Source of the DNA: Elusimicrobiota bacterium
GTDB lineage: Bacteria; Elusimicrobiota; Elusimicrobia; UBA1565; UBA9628
Direction: 5' to 3'
Assembly (NCBI GenBank): GCA_027451985.1
Contig: DAIDHS010000009.1
Location: forward strand, 1 to 64,000
DNA length: 64,000 nucleotides
Below, one piece after another: positions 42,154 through 49,367 of this stretch. Made by a program: the position numbers and the translations under genes. Positions within the stretch are counted from its first letter, which is position 1. The number at the start of each line of letters is the position of its first letter. A model generated the notes under the pieces. It worked only from the letters and a program-made list of their open reading frames with translations, searched no databases and was not told where the DNA came from.

Positions 42154-43794
42154 GTGAAGCTCAAATCGTGCGCCGCCGCGGGGCTGGCCTGCGCCCTCTT
42201 TTGGGCCGCCGCCGCCCGCGCCTTTGCGCAGGAGGAGTCCGCGGCGACGGACGCCCAGGCCGGGCCGGTCCCGCTCGAAGGCTCCCTCGGCGCCTCGGCA
42301 CTGCTGCCCGTCTCGCCGGACATCCTGGGGCAGGGCCTTTCCTTGGGCGCTTTGGACGCCCCGGGCCCGGGGGCGCTTGCCCCCGCCGCGGTTTCGGCCG
42401 CGGTCCGCGCGCCGGCCGTCTCGGCCGAGGAATTGCCCGCCGCCGTGGTTGAACCAACCGCAGCCGCCGCGCGAAAGTCGGGTGCCGCAAGCCCTGCGGG
42501 CGCGCTGCAGCATCTAAAGCGAACGGCGGCACGCTTGTCCCGACCCGGCGCCTCCACCGGCGCCGCTTTGCGCGGGCTCTTGGACGGCGAGACCGGGGCA
42601 AGCGGCGAAAACGGCGCCGTCCTGGCCGCCGACGCGCCGCCGGCGCCTTCGCGCCTGCGCCTCTGGGTCCGCGGGCGCCTGCAGGCCTGGAAGATTTCGC
42701 GCTTTCAAGACGATGAACTCCCCTTCGCGCTCACCTACGCGAACAAGACGCCCACGCCCGCGGTCAAAAAGAAGATCACCCGCATGGCCAAGCGCCTGCT
42801 GCGCCGCCACGGCGTCGCCTACCGGGAAGCGTGGCAAAACCGGCTCGTCATCCTGCCCGAGGGCGGCTCGCGCCTCAACCGCTTCGCCGCAGCCGTCCAA
42901 CGGCAGTTTTCCGCCGAGGTGGAGTTCTGCGTCGACAGGCTGGTGGACTTCAAGGCCGGGGCGTATTACTCTTCCTGGTGGGGACTAGAACTCTATAAGG
43001 GCGGGACCATCGGGCTTCCCGCGGCCTCCGTGGTCAGCGGCCGGCCCTTCGCCGCGGACGACGCGATGGCGTCGCACGAGATGGTCCACATGGTCACGCA
43101 CAAGCGCGACTACGCGGACGCCTCGGACCCCATTCACGGGCACATCGACGCTTCGCCCGCCTTGAAGGACGACCCGGTCTACGGCAAGCATTTCTCGCTC
43201 GACGAGCTGGACGCCTACGACCTCACCCAGCGCGTCCTGGCCGCCAAGGCGCAGACGGCCTACGAGCGCCGCCAGCGCGGCCTGCCCGCGCCCTACCCGA
43301 GCAAACTCGTGAACGAGGCCCTGTTCTACTGCGAGCGCCTTCGCGCCATGATTCCGGCGGTCTTCGAGGCCGACCAAAAGCTCCTGGAGCTGGCCGGCCG
43401 GCTGCGCGCGGGAGAGGGCGAACGCAACGGCGTTTTCACCCATCTTCCCGGCGGCATGATCACCGTGGCGGACTCGGGCTGGGTCCGTGTCTCGTTCGAC
43501 CCTTTCACGAGCGGAATGAAGTACGTCTTTCTCCGCCGGGGCTTGAACGCGCAATCCTCCAGGGCTGAGCTCGCCGACGCGCTGACGCGCCAGGCCGAAG
43601 ACTTTGACGACATCGCCGCGAACAAGGACTACGCCCTGCAGAAGGTCTTAGCGCGCCTGGAGAGGCTGTTCAAGCTCCTGTGCGCGTCCCGGAAGGATCC
43701 GGCGGCCGTGCGGCGCGCCTTCGCCGAGTTGAAAGCCGCGGAGCGGTGGAACCCCGCCACCGAAAACCAGCGAAGAAGCTGGGCGCGGCGCTGA
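42154..43794 (+). CDS. exported HExxH putative metallopeptidase
   Basis: About 546 residues from the GTG at 42154, which directly precedes a signal peptide (KSCAAAGLACALFWAAAARAFA) and follows a TTGACA-17-TACCCT promoter. An Ala/Pro-rich low-complexity region runs to about 165. The globular part has HEMVH at 308-312 (ASHEMVHMVTHKRD), a zinc-binding HExxH, with DELDAYD about 40 residues later as a possible third ligand region. No family is recognised; it could be a distant gluzincin. The design (signal peptide, low-complexity linker, peptidase-like domain) mirrors the papain-like protein at 40245. Confidence 0.72.
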   Translation: MKLKSCAAAGLACALFWAAAARAFAQEESAATDAQAGPVPLEGSLGASALLPVSPDILGQGLSLGALDAPGPGALAPAAVSAAVRAPAVSAEELPAAVVEPTAAAARKSGAASPAGALQHLKRTAARLSRPGASTGAALRGLLDGETGASGENGAVLAADAPPAPSRLRLWVRGRLQAWKISRFQDDELPFALTYANKTPTPAVKKKITRMAKRLLRRHGVAYREAWQNRLVILPEGGSRLNRFAAAVQRQFSAEVEFCVDRLVDFKAGAYYSSWWGLELYKGGTIGLPAASVVSGRPFAADDAMASHEMVHMVTHKRDYADASDPIHGHIDASPALKDDPVYGKHFSLDELDAYDLTQRVLAAKAQTAYERRQRGLPAPYPSKLVNEALFYCERLRAMIPAVFEADQKLLELAGRLRAGEGERNGVFTHLPGGMITVADSGWVRVSFDPFTSGMKYVFLRRGLNAQSSRAELADALTRQAEDFDDIAANKDYALQKVLARLERLFKLLCASRKDPAAVRRAFAELKAAERWNPATENQRRSWARR

Positions 43795-43799
43795 AGTGC

Positions 43800-43805
43800 T
43801 ATAGT
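43800..43805 (+). promoter_or_regulatory. -10 box (TATAGT) 7 nt before the delta-60 gene
   Basis: TATAGT spans 43800-43805, just after the stop of the previous gene, and ends 7 nt before the ATG at 43813. No Shine-Dalgarno is present. Confidence 0.45.
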
Positions 43806-43812
43806 TAGGATT

Positions 43813-45123
43813 ATGCGCCGCCGGGCCCGCAGGCCTTTCTTCGCCGCCCTCGCCCTTTCCTGCCTGGCGCTCGGCTCCTCTCGCAGCCGCGGCCAGACCT
43901 ATCCCGACATCAACTTCACGGGCTACCAGATCTCGCCGCTTAAAAGCCCCTTGGGTGGCGCTCTCGCCGCGGGCTACGCCGTGGCTCCTGATGACAAGGG
44001 CGACATCTTGGTCACCGGGGCGCTCTCGGACGCCTCCGGAGCCGTGCGCATGGCCTTGATGCGCTTTGAGCGCGACGGCACGCTGGACACGCACTTCGCC
44101 TCAAACGGCGTCTATGCGCCTGCGGGGCCGCGCGACTGGGGCACGGCCATGGCAGTGGACGGAGAAGGGCGCGTCGTGGTCGCGGGCTCGGCGGGACAAA
44201 ACTTCGGCAACTCTCAATCCGTGGTCCTGCGCCGCCTGCTGCCGACCGGCCTGCCGGATCCGATGTTCGCCAAGGGAGGCATGGCGTCGGCCGCGGGACC
44301 CTTCGGCGGCCGGGCCATGGCCTACGCCGTGGCGCTGCAGGGCCGGGACATTTTGGTCGGAGGCGCTGCGACCGGGCCCAACGGGCGGCTGTGGGGCGCC
44401 TTGTGGCGCTTCGATCACGACGGCGATCCGGAAAAATCGTTCGGCCGGGGCGGCGTCGTCTTGTTTCCCGCGCCGCCGCCCTATTTCTCCCAGGTGCGCG
44501 CGCTCGTTCCGCTGGCGGACGGCTCCGTGCTTGCCGCGGGCAATTTCGCCTACCGCATGGCCATTTGGAAGACCGAGCACGACGGCCGTCGGGACGACTC
44601 TTTCGGCCGCCGCGGCCTGGCTCTGGGGCCCTTTGGTTGGACGCGCGCCCTGGCTCCGGGCGTCGGCGGCGCTTTGTGGCTCGCGGGATTCCGCACGATT
44701 TATAACCGCGTTACGCGGACGGTCAGCCGGCGTCTGCCCGCGCTCGTTTTGATGACGCCTTCGGGCGCCGTGGACGCGGGCTTCGGCCGCCAGGGGACCG
44801 AAGTCCTGCGCATTCCCGACTTTTCCCCGGGCGCGCAGATTTTTGCGCTCGCGGCGGATCCTCAAGGCGGCCTCTACGCCGCGGGCGACACAGGAGCGGC
44901 CGGCAAGCAGGCTTGCCTGTGGGCCCTGGACGCGAACGGCCTGCCCAATCCCGCCTTCGGCTCGGGCGGCCTCCTGCTTTTGCCCTACGCCGCGGGCGGA
45001 ACAGACGAGCGCGCATATGCCATCTCTTTTGACCGCCACGGCCGCATCCTGGCCACGGGCATCAGCCGCGATAAGGCCGGCGACGTCCGCTTGGCCCTGT
45101 GGCGCGTCCTGCCGGCGCGGTAG
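43813..45123 (+). CDS. exported delta-60 repeat beta-propeller protein
   Basis: The 436 residues include a signal peptide (FFAALALSCLALGSSRSRG) and about seven delta-60 (DUF5122) repeats. Each unit has A.A.D..G.I.V.G followed by RF..DG..D..FG..G (MRFERDGTLDTHFASNGV, WRFDHDGDPEKSFGRGGV, TPSGAVDAGFGRQGT, DANGLPNPAFGSGGL). These form propeller-like surface proteins of unknown ligand. The ATG follows a TATAGT box by 7 nt. Confidence 0.88.
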   Translation: MRRRARRPFFAALALSCLALGSSRSRGQTYPDINFTGYQISPLKSPLGGALAAGYAVAPDDKGDILVTGALSDASGAVRMALMRFERDGTLDTHFASNGVYAPAGPRDWGTAMAVDGEGRVVVAGSAGQNFGNSQSVVLRRLLPTGLPDPMFAKGGMASAAGPFGGRAMAYAVALQGRDILVGGAATGPNGRLWGALWRFDHDGDPEKSFGRGGVVLFPAPPPYFSQVRALVPLADGSVLAAGNFAYRMAIWKTEHDGRRDDSFGRRGLALGPFGWTRALAPGVGGALWLAGFRTIYNRVTRTVSRRLPALVLMTPSGAVDAGFGRQGTEVLRIPDFSPGAQIFALAADPQGGLYAAGDTGAAGKQACLWALDANGLPNPAFGSGGLLLLPYAAGGTDERAYAISFDRHGRILATGISRDKAGDVRLALWRVLPAR

Positions 45124-45554
45124 GGCCCCGGCCCCAGGCATTCAAGAGTTCGTAAGGAATGATGAGCGTCCGGCGAGATTGGGCGGTTCAGCGCGCGCCA
45201 CCCCCCCAACGGACCATACCAGCGCGATCCCCGCTCGTTGAAAAAAAAGTTCCTCCGACCACGTAGGCCGCGAGCGAGCCGTAATGCGTCGAGGCTAAGT
45301 TTGAGAACAAGGCTGCGGCGAGCAAAACCCGAGCGCAACGTGAATCGCGGGCCGGGCGCTTTAGCGACAACGAATTCGCCATGCGGATGCGAAAGGCCAA
45401 TGACAAGCTCTTTAGAAAGAAAAGTGGCCAAAAAGAAAGACCACGGCCCATGACTGCTTCAGGCTCATTCTTGGATTAGAAAATGCTCTTGCGGGCCGCG
45501 CGTTCGGGGGCTATGCTTTCCGAGAGGTTCATGCCGTAGCCCCAGAGAACCGTC
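45124..45554 (+). other. 431-bp gap without a convincing gene
   Basis: Short frames exist on both strands but none has a ribosome-binding site, typical codon use or a recognisable product. Composition is more mixed than in neighbouring genes, and poly-A and poly-C runs occur. The only feature I can support is the promoter at 45489-45517. It may hold a decayed gene. Confidence 0.4.
45489..45517 (+). promoter_or_regulatory. promoter of the LRR protein gene
   Basis: TTGCGG at 45489-45494, exact 17-bp spacer, TATGCT at 45512-45517, about 37 nt before the GTG at 45555. Confidence 0.5.
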
Positions 45555-46751
45555 GTGAAGAAACTAAAAACTTTCGTCGCGGGATTGGCCGCCTTAGCCT
45601 GCGCGGTCTCCATGGCCGCCGCGCAGAATAAAGATCTAAGCCCGCAGCAAAGCAAAGATCAGATTAAACGCTTAGAAGCCGTCATCCGCCGCTCCTCGCG
45701 CGCCGCTTCTTCCCAAGTCCGCGCCGAGCAGGCCATCGTTTCGGCCCGCAGAACTTCCGCGCCGAGCCTTGAATTGCAGTGGGTCGGCGAAAAGAGCCTG
45801 CCCGGCTCGGTGCTTGGCCGCATCAGCGGCCTGGCGCGCCTGAAATCTCTCTCCTTGCCCCCCATCTCTGACACGGGCTTGGCGCGGGTTCGAAACTTGC
45901 CGAGCCTGGAGAGCCTTCAGTTCGCCCCATGCCGCGGCGGGTCCGCGGCGATGACGGCCCGGGGCGTGCGCGCGCTCAAAAGATTCCCGAAATTAGAACG
46001 CCTGGAATTTTACGATTCATGCCTCGGGCCGCGCGCCGTCGCGGCTTTGGGAGAGATGACGGCTTTGACGCGCTTGAGCGTCACGGGCGACCCGTCCGGA
46101 TTTAAACCGGGCCCAGTGCCGTTTCAAAAACTCAAGGCGCTTAAAATGCTCGGCCTGCGCCAAGACGGCATCCGCGACGCGGGTTTAGCCGGCCTGCCAT
46201 CCTCGGTCGAGTCGCTGGATCTTTCCGAGGACCCCGTCACCCCCCGCGGACTGCGCGCCCTGGCCCGCCTGCCGCGCCTTCAGATGATTATTCTTTCCCG
46301 CGACCATCTTGGCGCGCGGGGATTGGCCGCGCTCGCCGCGGTGAAGAGCCTCCAAGTCATCCAGGCGGACAACGAGGCGGCCGGCTTCGGGCGGGGCCTG
46401 CATTTCTTAAAGGGCCTTAGGCGCCTGCGGCAGATAGGCCTTACTAACGACGGCGTCAAGGACTCCGAACTGGCGGGCTTGCCCGCGTCGATTGAGAATT
46501 TGTCGCTGACGGGCGACCCGATCACGGACGCGGGCGCGGCGGCCTTGGCGCGGCTTAAAGGGCTGCGCAGCCTGAACTTAAGCGGCACGCGCGTCGGGCC
46601 CGCGGGCGTGGCCGCGCTGGCCCCCCTCAAGCGCCTGCACTGCCTTCAGATTGACGACCCGCGCGCCGCGAAGGTTCTGCTGCGCTCCCACCCGCATTTA
46701 AGGATTCCCGTCGTCAAAGCGGGCGGCGGGATAACGCGCGACTGCGGCTAA
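45555..46751 (+). CDS. exported leucine-rich-repeat protein
   Basis: The 398 residues start from GTG with a signal peptide (TFVAGLAALACAVSMAAA). A helical stretch (residues 30-70) precedes about ten RNI/LRR-type repeats of 22-25 residues (LARLKSLSLPPISDTGLARV, LPSLESLQFAPC, LKGLRSLNLSGTRVGPAGVAAL). This is the type found in bacterial surface LRR proteins that bind other proteins. It ends 3 nt from the convergent methyltransferase-like gene (which ends at 46748), with a 4-bp overlap. Confidence 0.88.
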   Translation: MKKLKTFVAGLAALACAVSMAAAQNKDLSPQQSKDQIKRLEAVIRRSSRAASSQVRAEQAIVSARRTSAPSLELQWVGEKSLPGSVLGRISGLARLKSLSLPPISDTGLARVRNLPSLESLQFAPCRGGSAAMTARGVRALKRFPKLERLEFYDSCLGPRAVAALGEMTALTRLSVTGDPSGFKPGPVPFQKLKALKMLGLRQDGIRDAGLAGLPSSVESLDLSEDPVTPRGLRALARLPRLQMIILSRDHLGARGLAALAAVKSLQVIQADNEAAGFGRGLHFLKGLRRLRQIGLTNDGVKDSELAGLPASIENLSLTGDPITDAGAAALARLKGLRSLNLSGTRVGPAGVAALAPLKRLHCLQIDDPRAAKVLLRSHPHLRIPVVKAGGGITRDCG

Positions 46752-47236
46752 TAAAGGAAGGGGACCAGCCGCCAAGTCCGCGCGCAATAGGCGTCGTAGG
46801 ACGCGCCGAAGTGCGAGCGCAAAAGCGCCTCTTCCGCGCGGATGCGAAAGGCGAGTGGAACCAGGAGCAGCAGGACAATCGCCAGACCCGCGCCCGCGGC
46901 AAAGGCCAGTGACCAACCGGCCAGCATCACGATCAGGCCCAGGTAGCTGGGGTTGCGCACGCGGGCGTAAATGCCGGTGGTGACCAGTTCGTGCTCGGGC
47001 TGGATGGCGACCAAGCCGCTAAAGCGCTTGCCCAGCACGTAGACCGGCCACAAGCGCAGGACGCCGCCCGCGGCGTAAAGGACGACGCCCGCCCAGCGCA
47101 GAGTTTGGCCGCCGCCCAAGCTCCAGAACGCGCGGAGTCCCCCGGCGCCCCAGGCTGCCAGGCCGAGATAGGCCAGCGTCGAGACCACGACTGCAGCCGC
47201 GGTGGCGGGCAGGAGTTTTAGGCGCAGGCGCCCCAT
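46748..47236 (-). CDS. isoprenylcysteine carboxyl methyltransferase-like membrane protein
   Basis: A 162-residue membrane protein of the ICMT/phospholipid methyltransferase (PEMT-like) fold. It has hydrophobic segments near 10-30, 45-65 and 105-135, the conserved LVTTGIYARVRNPSYLGLIVMLAGW (H/N-P-x-Y motif; here RNPSYLG) and the C-terminal RAEEALLRSHFGASYDAYCART segment (EE pair and Y). Small bacterial members methylate lipids or unknown substrates. The ATG at 47236 overlaps the stop of the upstream small frame as TGATG. Confidence 0.88.
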   Translation of the reverse strand: MGRLRLKLLPATAAAVVVSTLAYLGLAAWGAGGLRAFWSLGGGQTLRWAGVVLYAAGGVLRLWPVYVLGKRFSGLVAIQPEHELVTTGIYARVRNPSYLGLIVMLAGWSLAFAAGAGLAIVLLLLVPLAFRIRAEEALLRSHFGASYDAYCARTWRLVPFLY

Positions 47237-47460
47237 CACGGCTGCGTCCAGCCGAGCTTGCCCTGCACGTCCTGATCCTGCAAAGCCTTGGCCGCGTCTT
47301 TGGCGGCCTCGGCGAAGACCTGGTTCAAGGCCGCGTTCTCGGCCGCGACCGGGCCGCCGTATTGGCTTAGCGCCGCCTGCGCGCGGTAGGAACCGTCGAT
47401 AATCCGCCAGTTGAACTCGCCGTCGCCCACCGCGCGTTTGTGATATAATGACGCGGCCAT
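47236..47460 (-). CDS. small hypothetical protein or gene remnant
   Basis: Up to 74 residues, from an ATG at 47460 that overlaps the divergent ankyrin gene's start codon, or a GTG at 47430. EFNWRIIDGSYRAQAALSQY and an Ala-rich helix (AALNQVFAEAAKDAAKAL) could be the C-terminal end of an envelope lipoprotein that lost its 5' part. The stop is coupled to the methyltransferase-like gene (TGATG). No independent promoter is seen. I do not recognise a family. Confidence 0.4.
   Translation of the reverse strand: MAASLYHKRAVGDGEFNWRIIDGSYRAQAALSQYGGPVAAENAALNQVFAEAAKDAAKALQDQDVQGKLGWTQP
47442..47449 (+). promoter_or_regulatory. extended -10 promoter of the ankyrin lipoprotein
   Basis: A TATAAT hexamer (47444-47449) with an upstream TG (TGATATAAT from 47441) lies 9 nt before the ATG at 47459 and 12 nt before the ATG at 47462. 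Confidence 0.5.
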
Positions 47461-48550
47461 GATGGCTTTGACCGAGCGCCGCCCCGCAACTTTTTCGCGC
47501 GCCTTCTGCGGCTTGGCCGTTCTCGCGGCCGCCGCGGGCACTTTGATTTTCCAAGGATGCGCCGGGTCTCAAATAGTCGCCATGGCCCAGGACGGAAACA
47601 TGGCCGGTGTGAGGGCCTCTCTGGCCAAGGGCGCCGACGTCAACGCCGCAGACGCGAAGGGCAGAACCGCGCTCATGAACGCGGCCTATTCCGGCCACGC
47701 GGACATCGTCCAGTACCTGCTCGAGCATGGAGCCGACGTCGACGCCAAGAACGACAACGGCGCGACCGCGCTCATGGACGCGGCCTATTCCGGCCACGCG
47801 GACATCGTCCAGTACCTCCTCGAGCACGGAGCCGACGTCGACGCCAGGAACGCCAAGGGCGCGGCCCCGCTCTTCTTCGCCGTCAACGGGGACCACCCGG
47901 ACGCCGCCAAAGACCTGCTCGAGCACGGGGCCGACATCAACGCCAAGAACGACTACGGGGTGACGGCACTCATGGCCGCGGCTGATCACGGCTACGCGGA
48001 CATGACCCAGCTGCTGCTCGCGCGCGGGGCCGACGTCAATGCGAAAGGGAAGTTGGGTCTTACGGCGCTCCTCATCGCATCCGCCCAGGGCCGCACGGCC
48101 GTCGCCAAGCTTTTAATCGACGCGGGCGCGAACGTCGCCGCGACCGACGACTCCGGTACCCCGACGCTCATCTATGCGACCGGCGGGGACCACGCGGATA
48201 TCGTCTCGCTTTTGCTCGCGCACGGCGCCGACGTCAACGCGCGGGACAAGAACGGCGTGACCGCGCTCATGGACGCGGCCTACTACGGCTACGCGGACGT
48301 CGCCCGCATCCTTGTCGCGCACGGAGCCAACGTCACGGAGCAGACCCTGACCGGCGTCTCCGCCCTGACAAACGCCACGCTTAGGAACCACCCGGACATC
48401 GTCCAAATTCTCCAGTCGTCCGCCGCGAACCAGGCGGCACAGGCTCCGGCGGCGGATTCTTCCATGCCGCAAAGCGCCGCAGCGCCCGCGGCACAGCCGC
48501 AAAACGCGCCGGCGCCCTCGTCCCAGCCCTGGTGGCAGCAGCAGCAGTAA
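47459..48550 (+). CDS. ankyrin-repeat lipoprotein
   Basis: The 363-residue lipoprotein has a signal with lipobox cysteine (GTLIFQGCAGS, Cys34) and about nine ankyrin repeats of 33 residues (GATALMDAAYSGHADIVQYL, LLEHGADVDAKND). The tail after about 325 is Ala/Pro/Gln-rich and ends WWQQQQ. Repeats at 47681-47779 and 47780-47878 are nearly identical DNA copies. A second ATG at 47462 is possible. It resembles the small ankyrin lipoprotein at 34020. A periplasmic protein-binding role is the natural guess. Confidence 0.9.
   Translation: MMALTERRPATFSRAFCGLAVLAAAAGTLIFQGCAGSQIVAMAQDGNMAGVRASLAKGADVNAADAKGRTALMNAAYSGHADIVQYLLEHGADVDAKNDNGATALMDAAYSGHADIVQYLLEHGADVDARNAKGAAPLFFAVNGDHPDAAKDLLEHGADINAKNDYGVTALMAAADHGYADMTQLLLARGADVNAKGKLGLTALLIASAQGRTAVAKLLIDAGANVAATDDSGTPTLIYATGGDHADIVSLLLAHGADVNARDKNGVTALMDAAYYGYADVARILVAHGANVTEQTLTGVSALTNATLRNHPDIVQILQSSAANQAAQAPAADSSMPQSAAAPAAQPQNAPAPSSQPWWQQQQ
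47681..47878 (+). repeat. 99-bp tandem duplication within the ankyrin gene
   Basis: Two adjacent 99-bp units (47681-47779, 47780-47878) each encode one 33-residue repeat. Over the first 75 bases only four differences are visible (ctg/ctc, cat/cac, aag/agg, gac/gcc), which indicates a recent in-frame duplication. Confidence 0.8.
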
Positions 48551-48608
48551 ACGGCGCCGCACCGTCCTCCGCTTCCCCCGCCCGCGCAAAAATAGCGCGC
48601 TTATTTCA

Positions 48609-48637
48609 TTGACAGGAAAAACTTACTCTGGTATTCT
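48609..48637 (+). promoter_or_regulatory. sigma-70 promoter of the response regulator / NuoF-like operon
   Basis: A perfect TTGACA at 48609-48614, 17-bp spacer and TATTCT at 48632-48637. The leader is about 40 nt with GAGGAG before the GTG at 48684. Confidence 0.7.
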
Positions 48638-48683
48638 TTTGGAGCGGATTACGCCGAACCCGTCATTTAAGAGGAGCAAACGA

Positions 48684-49352
48684 GTGGCAAAAAAGAAAAT
48701 CTCGGTCATCATCGCGGACGACCAGACCCTTTTCCGCGAGGGCATCAAGGACTTGCTGGAAGACGAGAAGGGCATCGAGGTCGTGGGCGAGGCCGCAGAC
48801 GGCGAGGAAGCGCTCCGCCTAGTCAAGAAGATGCGCCCCAACGTCATCCTTTTGGACATCAAGCTCCCCCACATGGACGGCATCGAAACCACCCGCCAGA
48901 TTCACAAGGACTGCCCCACCACCAACGTGCTCATCCTCTCCTCCTACGAGGACGAGTCGCACGTGATGGAGGCCATCCAGGCCGGCGCCAACGGGTATCT
49001 CTCGAAGATGCTCCCCGCCGCCGAGCTGGTCAACGCCTTGAAGGCCTTCGCCAACCAGGGCGTCATGATTCCCCAGCCCGTCATGTCCAAGCTCATCGAC
49101 GGCCTGCGCCAGATGGGCAGCTCCTCCGCGGAGGCGTCCTTGGTTTCGCTGACCAAGACCGAAATCCGCGTGCTGGCGCTTTTGGGCCGCGGCCAGTCGA
49201 ACAAGGAAATCGCGAGCAAGCTCGAGTGCAGCGTCAAGACCGTCAAGAACCATTTGAACAGCATCTTCCAGAAGCTCGGCGTGAGCAACCGCACCGAGGC
49301 CGTCGTCAAGGGCATCGACTTGGGTCTGATTTCCGCCGAAGGCGTCGACTAA
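48684..49352 (+). CDS. NarL/FixJ-type response regulator
   Basis: The 222-residue two-domain regulator has a receiver with Asp12/Asp13, phospho-acceptor Asp58 (VILLDIKLPHMDG), Ser/Thr in LILSSYED and Lys in GYLSKMLP. The LuxR-type helix-turn-helix (about 155-215) is LTKTEIRVLALLGRGQSNKE with SVKTVKNHLNSIFQKLGVSN. The GTG at 48684 is preceded by GAGGAG at 7 nt. No sensor kinase gene is adjacent. The NuoF-like gene begins 15 bp downstream and is probably co-transcribed. Confidence 0.95.
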   Translation: MAKKKISVIIADDQTLFREGIKDLLEDEKGIEVVGEAADGEEALRLVKKMRPNVILLDIKLPHMDGIETTRQIHKDCPTTNVLILSSYEDESHVMEAIQAGANGYLSKMLPAAELVNALKAFANQGVMIPQPVMSKLIDGLRQMGSSSAEASLVSLTKTEIRVLALLGRGQSNKEIASKLECSVKTVKNHLNSIFQKLGVSNRTEAVVKGIDLGLISAEGVD

Positions 49353-49367
49353 AGCGGAAGGACAGGA

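Noticed and set aside
45188-45453. Short frames on both strands in the 45.1-45.5 kb gap
   Set aside because: No start context, promoter placement or recognisable product; codon use unlike neighbours.
48609-48683. N-terminal extension of the NarL-type regulator from TTG 48609
   Set aside because: The TTG is part of a TTGACA -35 box; GTG 48684 has GAGGAG and begins the receiver domain.
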